In this document: positions 30,039 through 32,695 of the stretch, in pieces
How the letters are laid out: each line of letters opens with the position of its first letter
Numbering within the stretch: the stretch's first letter is position 1
Notes under the pieces: generated by a model
What the model was told of the DNA's origin: nothing
The model's input: only the letters and a program-made list of their open reading frames with translations
Databases searched by the model: none
Program-made: the position numbers and the translations under genes
Source: Candidatus Woesearchaeota archaeon
GTDB lineage: Archaea > Nanobdellota > Nanobdellia > Woesearchaeales > GCA-2687795
Direction of reading: 5' to 3'
Length of the DNA: 32,695 bases
NCBI GenBank assembly: GCA_002687795.1
Contig: NZBG01000010.1
Location: 1-32,695, forward strand

Positions 30039-30529
30039 TCCTTAAGTGCCCAAAATATGTTCTTAACAAGCTGGTGCTGCCGGCCAGAAGATGGCGGAAA
30101 GAGCATTTCCCTCCGGAAAGGATAGAGAAAATCAAGCTGGTTCTAAGTTTCATAGCTCTCATCATCCTTGTTATCTGTTTTGTTTATTTGGAGCTGAGGC
30201 ATGCTGGGAACGTTTCCGGGGTGGCGAAGATTTTTATCATAGCTTCTGCGCTGTTAATATTCTCAACATTGGTTATTATCCCTGAATATGCCCCTTATGC
30301 CAGCCTTAGTATCTTTACATTCGGGCTGGTGGTGATAACGCTTTCGGTTATAAGGTTCCTTGTGTTTAGGGATCTTGGTGATATTGCTATAGTTAAGTTT
30401 GTGAGCGGGGCTGTTCTTGTTATTGCAAGCCAGTTCTTCAGGGTAAAGGACTGGTCTTTTTTTAAGCAGGATAAAAAGTTGCTTTATCATAGAAATCCGC
30501 CTAAATCTGGATTATCATCCAGAGTTTGA
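30035..30529 (+). CDS. Four-span membrane protein (164 aa)
   Basis: Family not recognised. A basic N-terminus (VLPARRWRKEHFPPERIEKIK) precedes four helices: about residues 34-52, 63-82, 87-107 and 118-135. The C-terminus is basic. Its ATG overlaps the previous gene's stop by 4 bp, so it is the third gene of the 28731 operon. Its last codons form the left arm of a 13-bp inverted repeat, so the transcript probably ends in that structure. The product is likely a partner of the two upstream membrane proteins. Confidence 0.7.
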   Translation: MILKCPKYVLNKLVLPARRWRKEHFPPERIEKIKLVLSFIALIILVICFVYLELRHAGNVSGVAKIFIIASALLIFSTLVIIPEYAPYASLSIFTFGLVVITLSVIRFLVFRDLGDIAIVKFVSGAVLVIASQFFRVKDWSFFKQDKKLLYHRNPPKSGLSSRV

Positions 30530-30560
30530 TTGCTAATTTAATATTACAGGCGGATTTCTA
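30490..30560 (+). repeat. Nested stem-loop at the end of the membrane operon
   Basis: TAGAAATCCGCCT (30490-30502) pairs perfectly with AGGCGGATTTCTA (30548-30560). Inside, TCTGGAT/ATCCAGA around TATC (30506-30523) forms a second hairpin. The outer left arm and the inner hairpin are coding, before the TGA. No long T-run follows, so it may be an RNA-stabilising or processing structure rather than a simple terminator. Confidence 0.65.
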
Positions 30561-30632
30561 GGGTCCCAGAAAAAGATAATGTCCCAAAAAGATAAAAAGC
30601 TTTTTATATATCCTTTTTTCTAATAGATAATT

Positions 30633-30860
30633 ATGGCTGCAAGAGCTAAGAAAACCAATAAGAAGGATTCAGGGGATAGATTAGTTCTGGCTCTTATTCT
30701 GCTCTCGCTTGCATTTCTCTCAATTTCTATTTTTGACCCGAGCATAATAACTTTTGCTGTTGTTGAGGAGATACCTGAGATGAACCAGTACTTTCCGCTT
30801 GTTTTAACAGGGATATTTTTCCTGGCGGCAATGATAATTTATAGAAGATCGCATTACTGA
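30633..30860 (+). CDS. Small two-helix membrane protein (75 aa)
   Basis: A Lys-rich start (MAARAKKTNKKDSGD) precedes two membrane helices, LVLALILLSLAFLSISIF and FPLVLTGIFFLAAMIIY. The outside loop DPSIITFAVVEEIPEMNQY contains an ITFAV motif like the TGFAI and ITGMVI of other proteins here. The tail is RRSHY. CTTTTTATATATC centred 27 nt upstream supports a leaderless start at the ATG. Two helices with an ITG-type loop also describe the membrane part of the 28731 protein. Function unknown. Confidence 0.7.
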   Translation: MAARAKKTNKKDSGDRLVLALILLSLAFLSISIFDPSIITFAVVEEIPEMNQYFPLVLTGIFFLAAMIIYRRSHY

Positions 30861-30874
30861 GCAAAAAGCTCTGT

Positions 30875-31216
30875 TCAGCATGTAGAATGAATGATAGCAG
30901 CCACTTTTTTGTTCTCTTTGAGCAGCTTGTTGTATTCATCGCATGCTTCTGCAGAGGGCTTGATCACCAATTTTATGTTCTTTTGCTCAGCTAGTTTTAT
31001 AACTTCATCCTCTACTTTCACCAGGCCTGAAGCGCCGGTGCCTATAACAATAACCTCAGGGTTGGAATCAGTAATCTCTGTTATGTCCTGGACTGTGACA
31101 GTATGGTGCTTTGTGTATTGCCAGCCTATTACCTTCTCACCGATTATTTTTATATCTTCATGCTTTATGCCTTTGATTAGTATTGAACCAAATGAATATG
31201 ATTCTATTTCAGGCAT
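30875..31216 (-). CDS. Mth938-like (DUF498/NDUFAF3-type) domain protein
   Basis: A 113-residue single-domain protein of the Mth938/AAMDC/NDUFAF3 fold: YSFGSILIKG at the start, ITEITDSNPEVIVIGTGASGLVKV in the centre, and IKLVIKPSAEACDEYNKLLKENKKVAAIIH at the end, the conserved core of this family. In eukaryotes relatives assist complex I assembly; in archaea the role is unknown. It lies 8 bp after the winged-helix gene on the same strand and is thus its operon partner. It ends convergently with the 30633 gene. Confidence 0.88.
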   Translation of the reverse strand: MPEIESYSFGSILIKGIKHEDIKIIGEKVIGWQYTKHHTVTVQDITEITDSNPEVIVIGTGASGLVKVEDEVIKLAEQKNIKLVIKPSAEACDEYNKLLKENKKVAAIIHSTC

Positions 31217-31224
31217 TTTTAGAA

Positions 31225-31491
31225 TTATAATGTGTTCCTGATACTGTCTATATTTTCAGCTATATCCGAGCCCATCTTTGTTAGTGTCAACAGTTTTAAC
31301 CTTCCCTGTTTCTCAAAGTTAATAAGCCCTGATTTCTGCATCTCCTGTAGTATCTTAACAACATGAGAATAAGTGCAGTCGATAGACTTTGCCAAGGAGG
31401 AAGCATATACTTCAGACTTAGCGTTCTTTAACCCTACTAACATCATTGTTGGTTTCTCTCTAAAGAGAACATTAAACATTTTCTTATTCAT
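31225..31491 (-). CDS. Winged-helix transcriptional regulator (88 aa)
   Basis: A MarR-like small winged helix: KSEVYASSLAKSIDCTYSHVVKILQEMQKSGLINFEKQGRLKLLTLT contains helix 2, recognition helix (THVVKIL-type) and wing, as in DPANN-type one-domain regulators. The Met at 31491 is chosen over a GTG five codons upstream because AGTATATAAATG at 31509-31517 sets transcription downstream of the GTG. It is the first gene of a two-gene operon with the Mth938-like protein and might autoregulate it. Confidence 0.82.
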   Translation of the reverse strand: MNKKMFNVLFREKPTMMLVGLKNAKSEVYASSLAKSIDCTYSHVVKILQEMQKSGLINFEKQGRLKLLTLTKMGSDIAENIDSIRNTL

Positions 31492-31621
31492 AAAAACTAC
31501 CCCCACATTTATATACTCTTAAATAGCTATTAGATTATTTATATTGAATATTTATCTTCTATAACAAAGAGGTTACAATAAATATTTAAACTTTACTATT
31601 ATGAACCTTGTAAATGCCCTT

Positions 31622-32446
31622 TTATAGAGGGGTTATTGCTTCTTTTGTGTTCATGTAGAAATATATCCTGTTGTGTGCTGTGATGAGGTATATTATTATT
31701 AGCGTGATTATTGTGAATGCCCTGACGTATATAGGGAGATATCTTAAGGCATTCTGGGGGAGGGTGCTTTTTAAGAGTAATGCAAAAGGATAATAGATTA
31801 TAATGTATGCAATGAAAAAGAGCAATGAGATAATGTATATTTTATAGTATGAAGATAATCTTCTGAACGTCTTTTTCAGGCTGCTTTTTAGTGTGCTCTT
31901 GATTGAGCCTGGCTTTAGCATGAAGTATGAGTGGGAGAAGTTGAGGAATGAATAGGTTATAAGCGCTAAGAGAACAAGCACTATTAAGGTGGTTATCTGA
32001 AGATACTGCTTTTTTATTGCCAGGGAGATAATGATTGTTATTGCAAGAAATATTATAAAAACAGATGCAAATATTATAAGGTTTAAGAGGAAAAACCTGC
32101 CAAATCTTCTGAAGCTGAACCCTGTTTTTTCTGTCATTGATTTGATTATGTCAAGGATGCAGTATTTGAAGAATGAATATATTAAGATAAGCAGGCAGAT
32201 ATATGTTATGGAGAATAAGAGCAGGGATATGATGGTTAATGACGGTAGTGTGAAGAATGTTGCTATTTGTTCTAGATTGGCTCCTATTAATGAGCTCAAA
32301 AGCTGGCTGAATAGGTATAAGCTGATAAGGAACAGTAAGTCAAAGACCAATGTTAATAGAAAGGGCTTTTTGTTTAGCTTGATTAGCTTTAAGACCCTGA
32401 AAAATAAGGAGTTCTTGAGTTTTTCTATTATTTCTTTTTTGTTCAT
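31622..32446 (-). CDS. Multi-pass membrane protein (274 aa)
   Basis: Family not recognised. About six hydrophobic helices are visible: residues about 29-48, 66-92, 117-140, 146-168, 203-225 and 241-262. A short amphipathic helix with Arg/Lys (SSLKKTFRRLSSYYK) lies before the fifth. There is no transporter signature or catalytic motif. The ATG at 32446 is preferred over a TTG two codons earlier. It lacks a promoter of its own close by and lies 50 bp downstream of the 14-codon CxxC micro-ORF, whose promoter probably drives both. Confidence 0.75.
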   Translation of the reverse strand: MNKKEIIEKLKNSLFFRVLKLIKLNKKPFLLTLVFDLLFLISLYLFSQLLSSLIGANLEQIATFFTLPSLTIISLLLFSITYICLLILIYSFFKYCILDIIKSMTEKTGFSFRRFGRFFLLNLIIFASVFIIFLAITIIISLAIKKQYLQITTLIVLVLLALITYSFLNFSHSYFMLKPGSIKSTLKSSLKKTFRRLSSYYKIYIISLLFFIAYIIIYYPFALLLKSTLPQNALRYLPIYVRAFTIITLIIIYLITAHNRIYFYMNTKEAITPL

Positions 32447-32496
32447 AATCAAGAAAAGGTGTGGTTTGCAAGATAGTTATAATTGAAGATGGGCAA

Positions 32497-32541
32497 TCAC
32501 CCACCTCCTCCTTCATCTCCTTCGCATTCTCCGCATCCCAT
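32497..32541 (-). CDS. 14-aa CxxC micropeptide upstream of the membrane protein
   Basis: A short frame encodes MGCGECEGDEGGGG. It has a strong GAGGTG SD about 6 nt before the ATG and a consensus TATA element about 48 nt upstream, giving a leader of roughly 23 nt. These are better initiation signals than most annotated genes here have. Two cysteines as CGEC and an acidic Gly-rich tail could bind a metal. It may be a functional micropeptide or a regulatory leader peptide for the membrane protein gene that follows. Chance is possible at this length. Confidence 0.5.
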   Translation of the reverse strand: MGCGECEGDEGGGG

Positions 32542-32583
32542 GTTTTTCACCTCGTGCTGAGTTTATGAATAAAGTGAAAGGCT

Positions 32584-32595
32584 TTATTTAAATAG
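32584..32595 (-). promoter_or_regulatory. TATA box for the micropeptide/membrane protein transcript
   Basis: CTATTTAAATAA on the minus strand predicts transcription from about 32564, 23 nt before the micropeptide ATG. It is the only good promoter for the gene ending at 31622. Confidence 0.6.
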
Positions 32596-32658
32596 TTTTT
32601 GAATTCCAGAATAGGCTCTGGTGAAACCCTTATATAGAAAGGGCTCTTAGCCCCTTTT

Positions 32659-32695
32659 ATGTTCCGCAAGGACAAAAAAGAGGTGAGCCCCATGG
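32659..32695 (+). CDS. Start of a gene truncated by the window edge
   Basis: Two in-frame starts are possible. The ATG at 32659 (MFRKDKKEVSPM) lies 26 nt after a CTTATATA element, as for leaderless genes. The ATG at 32692 has a GAGGTGA SD 5 nt upstream. AAAGGGCT and AGCCCCTTT (32638-32657) form a dyad between TATA and the transcription start, a possible operator. Only a dozen codons are visible, so no family can be assigned. Confidence 0.45.
   Translation, partial: MFRKDKKEVSPM

Noticed and set aside
31574..31625. 8-codon frame after an AAATATTTAAAC element on the plus strand
   Set aside because: The spacing from TATA to ATG (about 18 nt) is too short for a leaderless start, there is no SD, and it runs into the end of the convergent membrane-protein gene.
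1..32695. CRISPR array, tRNA or rRNA genes
   Set aside because: No regularly spaced repeat series, and no cloverleaf or rRNA-like stretch was seen on either strand. The nuclease at 7488 has no cas neighbours.

Overview
The window looks like a chromosomal segment of an AT-rich DPANN archaeon of the Woesearchaeota/Pacearchaeota type. I infer this from gene content and promoters and have not tested it. Many start codons lie about 26-28 nt downstream of an A/T-only TATA element with no room for a Shine-Dalgarno (SD) site, which indicates leaderless transcripts. Genes inside operons instead carry GAGGTG-like SD sites or ATGA overlaps. TGA is used as a stop. Small membrane proteins and secreted proteins ending in a C-terminal membrane anchor are frequent. 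No rRNA, tRNA, CRISPR array or recognisable transposase is present, and no gene-free stretch exceeds 300 bases.

Layout. 0-8.2 kb: a LamG lipoprotein, a DEAD-box RNA helicase, a cold-shock protein coupled to a 45-residue zinc microprotein, a SlyD-like FKBP, a 57-residue CxxC-x17-CxxC zinc protein, two unknown soluble proteins, a PlsC-like acyltransferase and a stand-alone Cys-containing PD-(D/E)XK nuclease. 8.2-14.4 kb is an accessory region: a G-rich island, a Fic protein bracketed by direct and inverted repeats, small secreted and membrane proteins, a 2H phosphoesterase, a TumE/TumA-like toxin-antitoxin pair, and an XRE regulator with its DUF2178 membrane partner. A 27-bp direct repeat and a structured, possibly transcribed element also lie here.

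14.4-16.7 kb contains a suspected breakpoint near 15,450, where two divergent genes both appear to have lost their N-termini (a receiver-like fragment and a Fn3/CARDB-like surface protein). 16.7-21.2 kb is a surface-protein locus: a 1114-residue protein with MopE-like, PKD and Cys-rich segments, then an acidic CARDB-like protein. It is followed by a helix-turn-helix-like protein, a ribbon-helix-helix/nucleotidyltransferase fusion and a membrane-anchored lipase-like hydrolase.

23.4-27.1 kb is a compact anaerobic deoxynucleotide operon: NrdR repressor, class III ribonucleotide reductase NrdD, a thioredoxin-like CPNC protein and the radical-SAM activase NrdG. It is preceded by two palindromes resembling NrdR boxes, so a bacterial-style control circuit appears to sit in an archaeal genome. 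27.1-32.7 kb holds a PfkB kinase, a DUF1003 membrane protein, a three-gene membrane operon whose middle gene seems to begin with ATA, small regulators, an Mth938-like protein, a multi-pass membrane protein and a 14-codon CxxC micro-ORF. The window ends at the start of another gene.
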